Assembly (NCBI RefSeq): GCF_014217625.1
Contig: NZ_CP043641.1
Coordinates: forward strand, 2,108,001-2,172,000
From: Leifsonia shinshuensis
Lineage (GTDB): Bacteria > Actinomycetota > Actinomycetes > Actinomycetales > Microbacteriaceae
DNA: 64,000 bases
Reading direction: 5' to 3'
The notes beneath the pieces were generated by a model. It saw only the letters and a list, made by a program, of their open reading frames with translations. It made no database searches and was not told the DNA's origin. Shown piece by piece: positions 54,049 through 63,257 of the stretch. The position numbers and the translations under genes were made by a program. How positions within the stretch are numbered: the first letter of the stretch is position 1; each line of letters opens with the position of its first letter.

Positions 54049-55041
54049 TCAGCGCAGCGCCAGGTCGCAGATCCGCCGGCAGAGCTCGCCGTAGCCGATC
54101 CCGACGGCCGCCGCCGACTGCGGGAGGAGGCTGGTCGCGGTGAGGCCGGGCAGCGAGTTGACCTCGATCGTCCAGAGCACGCCGTCGCGGTCGAGGCGGA
54201 AGTCGGTGCGGCTGTAGCCGGAGAGGCGGAGCGCCCTGTGGGCGGTGAGCGCCGCCGCCCTGGCCTCCGCCGCGATCTCGGCGGGGACATCCGCGGGGAA
54301 CGTCTCCGACACCGCGCCTGGCTGGTACTTGTCGCCGTAAGTGAACGCGCCGTCGGGGTCGACCGCGATCTCCCCCACGGCGAGCGCCTCGTCGCCGAGC
54401 ACGCCGACGGTCAGCTCGCGGCCGGGCACGAAGCGCTCCAGAAGCACCTGCCCGAACACGGCGGCGCGGTCGACCGCTGCCTCCAGTTCGTCGGGGTCGC
54501 GCACGATGCTCAGCCCCACCGTGGAGCCCTGCGCGTTCGGCTTCACGACGACCGGAAGGCCGAGCTCCGCGGCCGCGGCGCCGGGCTCCAGCGGGTCGAG
54601 GAACCAGTCCGGCGTGCGCACCCCGGCCTGGAGGAGGACGCGCTTGGTGAGCTCCTTGTCCATCGCGAGCCCGCTGCCGAGCGGCCCGGACCCGGTGTAC
54701 GGGATTCCGGCCAGCTGCAACAGGGCCTGCAGTTCGCCGTTCTCACCCGACCCGCCGTGCAGGGCGAGGAAGACCAGGTCGACGCCCGCGACCTCCGCGG
54801 GCAGCCGGAGCGCGCTCCCGGCGCCGGCCAGCCGCGCCAGCGCCGTCGACTCGGGCGGGGCGACGCCGACCGCCCCGGTCAGGACGCCCGCCTCGGCCGC
54901 CGCGTCGAGGGCGCCGGAGGCCGTGTCGACGGCCAGCACCTCGTGGCCGAGCCCGCGGAGCGCGCGCACCACCGGCGCCGCGCTCGCGATCGAGACATCC
55001 CGCTCCTCGGAGGAGCCGCCGAACAGCACTGCGATCCGCAT
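54049..55041 (-). CDS. ddl: D-alanine-D-alanine ligase
   Basis: A 330-residue ATP-grasp ligase making the D-Ala-D-Ala end of peptidoglycan precursors. Visible features: RIAVLFGGSSEERDVSIASA at the start, ALHGGSGENGELQALLQLAGIPYTGSG, KPNAQGSTVGLSIV, YGDKYQPGAVS (the Y-x-x-K-Y loop of D-Ala-D-Ala ligases rather than D-Ala-D-Lac ligases) and WTIEVNSLPGLTATSL. ATG 55041; the open frame continues upstream but a start at 55158 would add a tail with no match to the family. Confidence 0.92.
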   Translation of the reverse strand: MRIAVLFGGSSEERDVSIASAAPVVRALRGLGHEVLAVDTASGALDAAAEAGVLTGAVGVAPPESTALARLAGAGSALRLPAEVAGVDLVFLALHGGSGENGELQALLQLAGIPYTGSGPLGSGLAMDKELTKRVLLQAGVRTPDWFLDPLEPGAAAAELGLPVVVKPNAQGSTVGLSIVRDPDELEAAVDRAAVFGQVLLERFVPGRELTVGVLGDEALAVGEIAVDPDGAFTYGDKYQPGAVSETFPADVPAEIAAEARAAALTAHRALRLSGYSRTDFRLDRDGVLWTIEVNSLPGLTATSLLPQSAAAVGIGYGELCRRICDLALR

Positions 55042-55075
55042 CCCGCCACGGTACCCCGGGCCGGCCGCGGCCGGG

Positions 55076-55921
55076 TCACCCCTCGCGGGTGATGGAGACC
55101 GAGACGAACAGCTCGGAGCCGGCCGCGCCCGAGTACACGCCGCGCAGGGGCGCCACATCCGCGTAGTCGCGGCCGTGGCCGACCCGCACGTGCCGGTCGC
55201 CGATCGCGATGCCGTTCGTCGGGTCGTAGCCGTGCCAGCCGCCGCAGAACCACTCGACCCAGGCGTGCGACTCGCCGACCACCGTCTCCCCGACCGCCGC
55301 GTCGGCCTTCGGGTGCAGATAGCCGGACACGTACCGGGCGGGGATGCCGGCCGAGCGCAAGGCCCCGAGCGCGACGTGCGCGATGTCCTGGCAGACGCCG
55401 CTGCGCGACTCCCACGCCTCCTGCGCCGTGGTGCGCACGCCGGTGACGCCGCTCTCGTAGCTCATCGCCGCGCCCACCGCGACCGCGATCGCGCTCGCGG
55501 CGGAGCACGGACCGTCCGCCGCGGAAGCCGCCGACGCCGCCAGCGCGACCAGCGACGCGGGAGGCTCGGTGAGCGGCGTCTGCCGGAGCTGCTGCGCGCA
55601 CTCGCCCGATCGCGCGACGGCGGCGTTCAGCGCCTCCCAGCCGAGCGGGTCCGGCGCGTGCTCCGGGTCCAGGACCTCCACCAGGCTGGTCGCCGTGATC
55701 GTCAGCTCGCGGTGCGCGTTCAGCACGTCGAAGGCCAGAACGCGCGTGCCCCAGTAGTCGGTGTACTGGTGGTGCGACGACACCGGCTGCACGTCGACCG
55801 CGCTGTGCAGCACCAGCTGCCGCTCGCCGGACACCGGCAGCATCCGCGCCTCGTTGTAGGAGGCCGACACCTCCGCGCCGTACCGGTAACCGGTCGAGTG
55901 GGTCACCCGCAGCCGCTTCAT
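55076..55921 (-). CDS. Transglutaminase-like family protein
   Basis: A 281-residue protein with a BTLCP-type N-terminal beta region (LRVTHSTGYRYGAEVSASYNEARMLP) and a transglutaminase core: catalytic cysteine in RSGVCQDIAHV, histidine in GESHAWVEWF and aspartate in YDPTNG. ATG 55921 overlaps the stop of the alpha-E gene (ATGA). It is part of a trio with alpha-E and circularly permuted ATP-grasp proteins, predicted to form and process peptide or amide bonds. Confidence 0.9.
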   Translation of the reverse strand: MKRLRVTHSTGYRYGAEVSASYNEARMLPVSGERQLVLHSAVDVQPVSSHHQYTDYWGTRVLAFDVLNAHRELTITATSLVEVLDPEHAPDPLGWEALNAAVARSGECAQQLRQTPLTEPPASLVALAASAASAADGPCSAASAIAVAVGAAMSYESGVTGVRTTAQEAWESRSGVCQDIAHVALGALRSAGIPARYVSGYLHPKADAAVGETVVGESHAWVEWFCGGWHGYDPTNGIAIGDRHVRVGHGRDYADVAPLRGVYSGAAGSELFVSVSITREG

Positions 55922-56844
55922 CCGCGCTCCCCCGTCCAGCTCGGCGCCGTGCTCTCCGGGAAGTAGCGCCGGGTGATCGCGGACGTCGCCGCGCTGGTCG
56001 CCTCCTGGATCGCCGCCATGTGCGCCGGGAGGTCGTCGAGCACCTCCGCGACCGGCCGGAACTCCAGCTCGCTCTGCACCTGGCCGAGCAGGCGCGCGCC
56101 CCGGTCGGATACCCCCGCGCGCTCGTGCCGCGGCTCGATGTCGCGCAGGCTCGCCACGGCGCACGTGATCGCGTAGAGGATCGACCGCGGGAACAGCCGG
56201 TCGTGCAGCAGGAACTCGGCGGCGTTCCGGGCGGAGGGCACGCCGCGGTAGGTGCGCAGGTAGGCCTCGTAGGCCCCGCAGGAGCGCAGGATGGTCGTCC
56301 AGCTCGGGCCGCTGGCCTCCGTGAGCGAGCGGGTCGCGAGCAGCCGGGCGGTCATGTCCGCGCGCTCCAGGCTGCGGCCCAGCGTGAAGAAGTGCCAGGC
56401 CTCGTCGCGGCTCGCGCCGGAGTCCATGATCCCGACGGCGAGCGCCGTACGATCGCGCACCCAGGTGAAGAACTCGTGCACCTTGTCGCTGGTCACCCGC
56501 CGTGGCACCCGCGCGGCCGTGGTGTTCAGGCACTCCCACAGCTCGGTCGAGACGATCTCCCTGGCGCGCCGCGCGTTCTCCCGCGCGGCGGCGAGCGAGT
56601 AGGCGATGGAGGCCGGAGTGCCGCGGTCGACGGCGAGGAGGCGCAGGACGTCCTCGCGCGCGAGCGGACCGGGGACGGCGGCGGAGCCCATCACGCCGAG
56701 CAGCGACCGGCAGGCGGTGTCCTCGTCGATCCACGGGTCCTCCAGCAGCAGCTGGAGGTGGACGTCGAGGATGCGCGCGGTGCCGTCGCTGCGCTCGACG
56801 TAGCGGCCGATCCAGAACAGGGACGAGGCGATCCGGCTCAGCAT
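55918..56844 (-). CDS. Alpha-E domain-containing protein (DUF403)
   Basis: A 308-residue helical protein of the alpha-E family: MLSRIASSLFWIGRYVERSDGTARILDV at the start, RTPLALAVGIMDSG-like repeats, and FFTLGRSLERADMTARLLATR. Conserved RxxER motifs mark the family. It overlaps the ATP-grasp gene by seven bases and the transglutaminase gene by four. Its biochemical role is unknown; it co-occurs with these two partners in many bacteria. Confidence 0.92.
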   Translation of the reverse strand: MLSRIASSLFWIGRYVERSDGTARILDVHLQLLLEDPWIDEDTACRSLLGVMGSAAVPGPLAREDVLRLLAVDRGTPASIAYSLAAARENARRAREIVSTELWECLNTTAARVPRRVTSDKVHEFFTWVRDRTALAVGIMDSGASRDEAWHFFTLGRSLERADMTARLLATRSLTEASGPSWTTILRSCGAYEAYLRTYRGVPSARNAAEFLLHDRLFPRSILYAITCAVASLRDIEPRHERAGVSDRGARLLGQVQSELEFRPVAEVLDDLPAHMAAIQEATSAATSAITRRYFPESTAPSWTGERG

Positions 56845-58487
56845 CGCGGAGCCTCGTCCCGGTCGGACGCCGCCAACTGCTGCTGCTGTTGCTGCTGGTC
56901 GGTGCGCGGGGCGTCCTCCCGCGAGTGGTCGGGGGCGGGCAGCGGCGGCGCTGCGGCCTGGTCCGCGACGAGGCCCGAGACGTTCCTCTGCTCCACCCGC
57001 TCTGCCGGCCCGTCCGGCAGCCCCACCACCCAGGTGTCCTTCGAGCCGCCGCCCTGGCTGCTGTTGACGACGAGCTGGCCCTCCGCGAGCGCCACCCGGG
57101 TCAGGCCTCCCGGCAGCACCCACACGTCCCGCCCGTCGTTCACGGCGAACGGCCGCAGGTCGACGTGCCGCGGCCGCATCCCGTCGTCCACGAGCGTCGG
57201 GATGGTGGAGAGCTGCACCACCGGCTGCGCGATCCAGCCGCGCGGGTCCGCGACCAGCTGCGCGCGCAGCCGGGCCAGCTCCTTGCGGTCGGCGTCCGGC
57301 CCGATCACGAGCCCCTTCCCGCCCGAGCCGTCGACCGGTTTGACCACCAGCTCGTCCAGCCGGTCGAGCACCTCGGCGAGCGCGTCTGGCTCCTCCAGGC
57401 GCCAGGTGTCGACGTTCGGGAGGATCGGGTCCTCGGCCAGGTAGTAGCGGATCAGGTCCGGGAGGTAGGTGTAGACGAGCTTGTCGTCGGCGACGCCGTT
57501 GCCGACCGCGTTGGCGATCGTCACGGTGCCGAGCCGGGCGGCCAGCATCAGCCCGGGCGTGCCGAGCACCGAGTCGACCCGGAACTGCAGCGGGTCGAGG
57601 AAGTCGTCGTCGATGCGGCGGTAGATCACGTCGACGCGCTGCGGGCCCGAGGTGGTGCGCATCCACACCGTGCCGCCGGAGCAGAACAGGTCGCGGCCCT
57701 CCACCAGCTCCACCCCCATCAGCCGGGCGAGGAGGGTGTGCTCGAAGTACGCGGAGTTGTAGACGCCCGGGGTGAGGACCACCACGTTCGGGTTCTCCAT
57801 GCCGCCCGGCGCGCTCGCCTTCAGCGCCTGCAGCAGCCGGTACGGGTAGTCGCCGACCGGGCGCACGCGCATCGAAGTGAAGAGCTCGGGGAGGGTCTGC
57901 GCCATCACCCGGCGGTTGGAGATGACGTACGAGACGCCGCTCGGCACCCGGACGTTGTCCTCCAGCACCCGCCAGCCGCCCCGCTCGTCGCGGATCAGGT
58001 CGATGCCGGAGACGTGGACGCGCACTCCGTTCGCGCTCTCCACGCCGGCCGCGGCGCGGTGGAAGTGCGCCGACGAGGTGATCAGGCCGGCCGGGATGAC
58101 GCCGTCGCGGACCGCGTTCTGCGCGCCGTAGACGTCGCTGAGGAAGGCCTCCAGCGCCCGGACCCGCTGCTTGACCCCGCTCTCGATCGGCGCCCACTCG
58201 GACTGCTCGATCACCCGCGGGACCGCGTCGAGCGGGAACGGCCGCTCCTCGCCCGCGAAGTCGAACGTGACGCCCTGTGCGAGGTAGGAGCTGGCCAGCG
58301 CGTCAGTGCGGCCGCGGAGCTCCTCCTGGGTCAGCGCGGCCAGCGCCGCGAACAGTTCGCGGTAGGCGGGGCGGGTGCGTTCGGCGGTGGCGCCGCGGGA
58401 ATCGGAGAACATCTCGTCGAACGGCGCGGTGCGGCCGCGCCGGCGCCGCACGGCCTGCGTGCCGTACCCGCCGAACAGATCGCCCAT
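56838..58487 (-). CDS. Circularly permuted type 2 ATP-grasp protein
   Basis: A 549-residue protein of the CP-ATPgrasp_2 family. Features: FDEMFSDSRGATAERTRPAYRELF near the start, VLEDNVRVPSGVSYVISNRRVM, ELVVKPVDGSGGKGLVIGP (ATP-binding) and RHVDLRPFAVNDG. The C terminus ends in a poly-glutamine run (seven or eight Q) encoded by CAG/CAA repeats, a possible slippage site. ATG 58487. First gene of the three-gene operon with alpha-E and transglutaminase genes. Confidence 0.92.
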   Translation of the reverse strand: MGDLFGGYGTQAVRRRRGRTAPFDEMFSDSRGATAERTRPAYRELFAALAALTQEELRGRTDALASSYLAQGVTFDFAGEERPFPLDAVPRVIEQSEWAPIESGVKQRVRALEAFLSDVYGAQNAVRDGVIPAGLITSSAHFHRAAAGVESANGVRVHVSGIDLIRDERGGWRVLEDNVRVPSGVSYVISNRRVMAQTLPELFTSMRVRPVGDYPYRLLQALKASAPGGMENPNVVVLTPGVYNSAYFEHTLLARLMGVELVEGRDLFCSGGTVWMRTTSGPQRVDVIYRRIDDDFLDPLQFRVDSVLGTPGLMLAARLGTVTIANAVGNGVADDKLVYTYLPDLIRYYLAEDPILPNVDTWRLEEPDALAEVLDRLDELVVKPVDGSGGKGLVIGPDADRKELARLRAQLVADPRGWIAQPVVQLSTIPTLVDDGMRPRHVDLRPFAVNDGRDVWVLPGGLTRVALAEGQLVVNSSQGGGSKDTWVVGLPDGPAERVEQRNVSGLVADQAAAPPLPAPDHSREDAPRTDQQQQQQQLAASDRDEAPRC

Positions 58488-58593
58488 GGCAGGACGTTAG
58501 CGAGCGCCGGTTACCCGCAGATTTCGCCACGTTTCGCCCACATCACAACCCGCGCGGTCCCGGGCGATCCGGTTTTGCCGCCAGAATGGGCGG

Positions 58594-59508
58594 ATGAGCA
58601 TTCCGATCTCCGGCACCCACTTCGGCCTCACCGCGGGCGACTACCACGCGACCATCGCGTCCGTCGGCGCCTCCCTGCGCACGCTGGAGTTCGACGGACG
58701 GCCCCTCGTCGTGCCGTTCAGCGCCGACGAGGTGCGGCCGGCGTTCCGGGGCGCGACCCTGGCGCCGTGGCCGAACCGGGTCGTGGACGGCCGGTACACC
58801 TTCGACGGGACCGAGCAGCAGCTCCCGCTCACCGAGCCTGCCCGAGGCCACGCTCTGCACGGCCTCGCCACCTGGCTCGATTTCACCGCCATCGACCGCT
58901 CCGCCAGCAGCGTGACTCTGTCCGCGACCATCGAGGCGCAGGACGGCTACCCGCATCGCGTGGAGGTCGCGGTCGCGTTCGTGCTGGACGAGGACGGCCT
59001 GCACACCACCGTCACCGGAACCAACACGGGCACGTCGCCCGCGCCGTGGGGCACGGGGCCGCACCCGTACCTGGTGGCGGGCGACGGCCGCGTGGACGAC
59101 TGGACGCTCGCCCTCCCGGCCGACCGCGTGCTCACGGTGACCGAGGACCGGCTGATCCCGGTCGGCCTCTCCGACGTGCAGGGCGGCCCCTTCGACTTCC
59201 GCGCGGCACGCCCGATCGCCGACACGTTCATCGACCACGCCTTCACGGGACTCCGCCGCGACGCCGACGGCACCGCGACGGTCGCTCTGACCACCACGGA
59301 GGGCACCGGCGTCGCGATGACGTGGGACGCGGCGTGCCCGTGGGTGCAGGTGCACACCGCGGACCGCGACATCCCCGAGCTGAACCGCCTCGGGCTCGCC
59401 GTCGAGCCCATGACGTGCCCGCCCGACGCGTACAACTCGGGCACGGACCTGATCGTGCTGGAGCCCGGGGAGTCGGCCGCGGCGGGATGGACGATCCGGG
59501 CGCTCTAA
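58594..59508 (+). CDS. Aldose 1-epimerase family protein
   Basis: A 304-residue mutarotase-fold enzyme. RGATLAPWPNRVVDGRYTF near residue 50, ARGHALHGLATW with the catalytic-type histidine, GTGPHPYL with the second histidine, IDHAFTGL, and the glutamate in LGLAVEPMTCPPDAYNSG. It interconverts alpha and beta anomers of sugars. ATG 58594. It overlaps the converging gene by four bases at the stops. Confidence 0.92.
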   Translation: MSIPISGTHFGLTAGDYHATIASVGASLRTLEFDGRPLVVPFSADEVRPAFRGATLAPWPNRVVDGRYTFDGTEQQLPLTEPARGHALHGLATWLDFTAIDRSASSVTLSATIEAQDGYPHRVEVAVAFVLDEDGLHTTVTGTNTGTSPAPWGTGPHPYLVAGDGRVDDWTLALPADRVLTVTEDRLIPVGLSDVQGGPFDFRAARPIADTFIDHAFTGLRRDADGTATVALTTTEGTGVAMTWDAACPWVQVHTADRDIPELNRLGLAVEPMTCPPDAYNSGTDLIVLEPGESAAAGWTIRAL

Positions 59509-60158
59509 CCGGCGGAGACGGCAGGCTCCTCGATCGCGCGCGGAGAGCGCAGTCCCTGGACGAGGAAGAGGACGCCGGTCAGCAGCATGACGAGCGGGAT
59601 GGCGACCAGCCCCGCGCCCCAGACGCCGATCGCGGCGGGAAGCGGTATCCGGCTCGCCACCATCACGAGGATGGTCAGTACGGCGAGCGCAGGGAACGCC
59701 CAGCGCGCGAGCCCGGTGACGACGCCCGCCCGGACGACGAGGACCGCGACGACGGCCAGGGCGAGCACGTGCACGATCTGGAACACGGCGAGGAGGACGC
59801 CCGCCAGTGCGAGCACCGGCGTGGAGACGCCGATCGTGACGGCCGGCAGCGGGACATAGCCGGCCGTCAGAGTGGTGGTCAGGGCCAAGACGACGAAGAC
59901 GGTCCGCGCGCTCCGGGAGGCACCGGCGACACCGGTCTCACCACGGACGCCGAAGGCCAGCAGAACGTACGCGATCAGCAGCAGCGCGGCGGACGCCGTC
60001 CCGAAGAACGGCGACTCGAGGGTGTACAGCCACGACGTTCCCGGCGGCGGCAGGAGGAAGAACGCTTCCCCGAGAGTCGGCACGACCGCCGACACGGCAA
60101 GCGCCGCGCCGCCCCAGCTCAGCGTCGCGCGTGATACTCCCGCCGGTCGGCTCGTCAT
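59505..60158 (-). CDS. Hypothetical multi-pass membrane protein
   Basis: A 217-residue protein with about six hydrophobic helices (LSWGGAALAVSAVVPTLGEAF to IPLVMLLTGVLFLVQGL). ATG 60158 has GAGG upstream; a start at 60317 would extend into an untypical region. No family recognised. It converges with the aldose epimerase gene. Confidence 0.7.
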   Translation of the reverse strand: MTSRPAGVSRATLSWGGAALAVSAVVPTLGEAFFLLPPPGTSWLYTLESPFFGTASAALLLIAYVLLAFGVRGETGVAGASRSARTVFVVLALTTTLTAGYVPLPAVTIGVSTPVLALAGVLLAVFQIVHVLALAVVAVLVVRAGVVTGLARWAFPALAVLTILVMVASRIPLPAAIGVWGAGLVAIPLVMLLTGVLFLVQGLRSPRAIEEPAVSAG

Positions 60159-60591
60159 CGACACCTCATCGCAGCGACTCTGCCCGCTCACGCCCGATTC
60201 CGCAAGCGCCAGCACATTCTTCCGCCCGACCCGGAGTGCCCTCCCGGGCGATTCACCTGGAAACGGGCGATGCCCCCAGCGGAACCCGACCCGACCGGGG
60301 GCATCGAATGGCTGCACTAGGAGCAGCGTGGCGTCATGACGGAGGCAAGTACCCGTTCAAGCGTTCCGTCCACCACCGAGCCACCGGATGCTTCACGGTG
60401 CTCGTGTTTAGACGATACATGCTCCATGAGAGATTTCACAGCTTCCGCGATGCTATGCATGCATTTGCGGAATGTCCCGGCGGCCGGGGCGCGCATCCCA
60501 CGACGGTGCGCGTCCCGGCCGGCCGGAGTGGTGCGCGCGGCCATCCACGACTGGCCGCGCGCGGTCTGAGGGGCTGCGGACAGCCCGCCGG
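60159..60591. other. Intergenic gap with no convincing gene
   Basis: About 430 bases between two minus-strand genes. A 47-codon minus-strand frame (60317-60460, MHSIAEAVKSLMEHVSSKHE at the start) has an amphipathic N-terminal helix but no clear ribosome site. The opposite strand has overlapping open frames that look like shadows. The segment around 60400-60470 is AT-richer than its surroundings and contains TGCATGCA. It holds the promoter of the gene at 59505. Confidence 0.45.
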
Positions 60592-61968
60592 CTAGCCCGC
60601 CGGCTGGAGGGCTGCGACGATCGCCGCCGCGGTCTCGCGGCCGACGCGGATCGCGCCGTCCACGTGCTGGTAGCCCTTGCCCGCCATGTCGCTGCAGGAG
60701 AAGTGGATCGGACCGACCGGCGTGCGCAGGTCCGCGCCGTAGCGCGCCAGGCCGCCCATGTCGAAGCTCGCCGCGTAGGCGCCGCGGGTCCACTCCTCGC
60801 TGCCCCAGTCGCTCTCGTAGTACACGACGGGGCTCAGCGCCTGCACGCCGTAGTAGTGCGACAGCGACTCGAGGATGCGCGCCTTGCGCTCCTCCGGGCT
60901 CAGCCGGAACACATCGTCCGCCGACTCGTCGGAGACGAAGCCGACCAGGGTGCCGCGCGGGTCGCCGTCGTAGCTGTTGTCGTACGCCTCGTGCACGAGC
61001 TCGTACGGGCTGAAGGCGGTGCCGCTGTAACCGAGGTCGCGCCAGAACGGCGTCTCGTAGACGGCGTGCACCTTGATGACGAAGCCCATCGAGAGGTGCT
61101 GGTGCAGCTGCTGCTGGCGGCGCGGCAGCGGGGGGTCGTAGGAGATCCGGCTGATCAGGACCGGGGGCACGGCCAGGATCGCGAAGCGGGCGTGCACCTG
61201 GAGGTCGTCGGTGATCGCGGTGACCCCGGAGCCGGTGCCCTCGGCGTCCCAGCGCAGGGTGCGCACCGGGGAGTCCAGGTGGACGTCGTCGCCCAGCCGC
61301 TCGGCGAGCAGCAGCGGCACCTGCTGGAGGCCGCCCTTCACCCGCTTGTCGAGGATGAAGTCGGCGTCCACCAGGTTGCTGAAGCTGCCGGCGCTGGCGG
61401 CCATGAGCAGGGCCTGCAGCGCGGAGAAGGCGTGCGCGGGCTTGGTGAGCATGGCGCCGGCGATGAACATGCCGATGTTGAGGCGGGCCTCTTCGTCGTC
61501 GGTCTGGGTCTCCAGCCAGCGGCGGAACGAGATCTCGTCCAGCTCCTTGGCCTGCGGGTGCTCCCACGGCCGGTCGGGGTCGATCTCGGCGACGAGCGCG
61601 TCCAGGCGCTCGATCAGGCCGACGATCTCCTGCTCGGTCGCCGGGGCGACCGGGAAGATCTCGCCCTCGAACGTGCGGCGGGCGCCGTTCTCGCCGAGGT
61701 AGATGTTGATGCCCTGGCGGTAGCGGGAGTAGGTCTCCAGCCCCAGCTCTTCCAGGGTTCCGATCAGCGCGTCCTGGTCGGGCGAGACCCACTGGCCGCC
61801 GATCTCCAGGGTGGCGCCGTCGATGTCGTTCGTCCAGAGCCGGCCGCCCACGCGGTCGCGGGCCTCCAGCACGGCGACGCTCAGGCCGGCCTTCTTCAGT
61901 TCCGTCGCGGCCGTGAGGCCGGAGGCTCCAGCGCCGACGATGACGACGTCACGTTCGATGCTGTTCAT
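60592..61968 (-). CDS. Flavin monoamine oxidase family protein (putrescine-oxidase-like)
   Basis: A 458-residue FAD enzyme. Dinucleotide-binding motif VVIVGAGASGLTAATELKKAG (about 7-27), the GG doublet in LEIGGQWV, and the C-terminal FAD segment KGYQHVDGAIRVGRETAAAI. It oxidises amines to aldehydes with release of peroxide; the closest functional relatives are putrescine or other monoamine oxidases. ATG 61968 follows GGAGG. A link with gabT-gabD (putrescine to GABA to succinate) is possible but the genes are 8 kb apart. Confidence 0.88.
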   Translation of the reverse strand: MNSIERDVVIVGAGASGLTAATELKKAGLSVAVLEARDRVGGRLWTNDIDGATLEIGGQWVSPDQDALIGTLEELGLETYSRYRQGINIYLGENGARRTFEGEIFPVAPATEQEIVGLIERLDALVAEIDPDRPWEHPQAKELDEISFRRWLETQTDDEEARLNIGMFIAGAMLTKPAHAFSALQALLMAASAGSFSNLVDADFILDKRVKGGLQQVPLLLAERLGDDVHLDSPVRTLRWDAEGTGSGVTAITDDLQVHARFAILAVPPVLISRISYDPPLPRRQQQLHQHLSMGFVIKVHAVYETPFWRDLGYSGTAFSPYELVHEAYDNSYDGDPRGTLVGFVSDESADDVFRLSPEERKARILESLSHYYGVQALSPVVYYESDWGSEEWTRGAYAASFDMGGLARYGADLRTPVGPIHFSCSDMAGKGYQHVDGAIRVGRETAAAIVAALQPAG

Positions 61969-62052
61969 GGCTATCACTCCTCCATCGGGGTTCACGAGGA
62001 TGCTAGGCGGGCACGCCACCCAGAATCGTGTACACGGTGTCGAAGTGACGGG

Positions 62053-63168
62053 TCACTCCTCGACGACGTGTACGTTCTGTTCGGCGCGCGCCTCCGCCGC
62101 CGCCGCGCCGGTAACTCGCAGGTAGACGATGAGCCAGCTGAAGACCAGGACCCCGGCGACGAGCTCCGCGGCGGTCAGCACGTAGTAGCCCACGACGAAG
62201 AGCACCAGGACCGCGACGATCGTGGCGAAGAAGACATAGCCGAGCACGAAGAACGAGGCCGGCGCGGTCGGAAGCGCTGCGCGCACCCAGAACACGACGA
62301 GCGCGAAGACGAGGACCATCCCGACGGCGGAGACGTTGTGGAGCAGGATCGAGATGTTCAGCGTGAAGATGCCGACACAGGCGAGCAGCACGCCGATCAG
62401 GATCAGCCCGACCCGCACGCGCAGCACGGCCGACCGCTGCTTCGGGTCGACGACGCCGCGTGCGTCGGTCGCGTACCGGGCGATCGCGGTCACGATGACG
62501 CCCGTCACGATCAGCGTGAGGTTGAAGGTGAGCGACGACACGCTCTGGGACATCCCCAGCGCACTGAGGTGCTTCATCCACCAGTGCGGATCGGGCGCGC
62601 TCAGCATCGAGGCGAGGATGCCGACCACGGCGAACGCGGCCAGCACGGTGGAGAGCCGCATCAGATCCATCCCGGCGGCCGACAGGAACACGGCGTAGGC
62701 GGTCACGCCGGTCGCCGCACCCGCCAGGACGGTCGCCGAGAGGAAGTAGACGGTGGCGTCCTGGAAGCCGTTCGCGAGCACGGCGCCCAGCACGAGCCAG
62801 CCGAGCAGAGCGAGGATGCCGTGGGCCAGCGCGATCGCCACGGTGTCGAAGATGTCGACGCCCGTCGCCCGGTGCGGCTGCCCGCCGGAGCCGGCAGGCA
62901 GCTGGAACGGTGTGAGCCCCTGCCGCCGCCAGAGCCGCCCGACGAGGTAGGCGAGGAACGCGATCACCCCGGCCGCGATCGCGACGAACTGGCCCACCGA
63001 GTCCGGGCCGGCGATCGGGAGGCTATGCCCCCAGAACACGATGAGCGCCACGACCCCGGCGAGCACGAACGTCGCGGCGCCCACGACGATCGCGGCCCCC
63101 TCCACGGTGAGCCGCGCCGGCGCGCTCAGCCCGCCGAACGTCGGCCGGACCCGATCCTTGGTGCTCAT
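62053..63168 (-). CDS. DUF998-like multi-pass membrane protein
   Basis: A 371-residue protein with about ten hydrophobic helices. DPHWWMKHLSALGMSQSVSSLTFNLTLIVTG is a motif typical of DUF998 relatives; LLHNVSAVGMV and FFVLGYVFFATIV follow. ATG 63168 with GGAAGG upstream; an upstream in-frame start is unlikely. Function unknown. It lies 89 bases downstream of the response regulator gene on the same strand, so may be co-regulated. Confidence 0.78.
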   Translation of the reverse strand: MSTKDRVRPTFGGLSAPARLTVEGAAIVVGAATFVLAGVVALIVFWGHSLPIAGPDSVGQFVAIAAGVIAFLAYLVGRLWRRQGLTPFQLPAGSGGQPHRATGVDIFDTVAIALAHGILALLGWLVLGAVLANGFQDATVYFLSATVLAGAATGVTAYAVFLSAAGMDLMRLSTVLAAFAVVGILASMLSAPDPHWWMKHLSALGMSQSVSSLTFNLTLIVTGVIVTAIARYATDARGVVDPKQRSAVLRVRVGLILIGVLLACVGIFTLNISILLHNVSAVGMVLVFALVVFWVRAALPTAPASFFVLGYVFFATIVAVLVLFVVGYYVLTAAELVAGVLVFSWLIVYLRVTGAAAAEARAEQNVHVVEE

Positions 63169-63257
63169 GACGACCACCTTCCGCACTCCCGCGCGACCAG
63201 GCCGGTCGACGTCGCGCACAATGTAACTCCGCGCGCCCCGACTCGGCTATACGCGCG

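Noticed and set aside
60317..60460. Minus-strand 47-codon frame with an amphipathic N-terminal helix
   Set aside because: No ribosome site and no similarity known to me; kept only as a note in the gap entry.
60336..60569. Plus-strand 77-codon frame in the 60.2-60.6 kb gap
   Set aside because: No ribosome site and no recognisable similarity; it overlaps other open frames on both strands.
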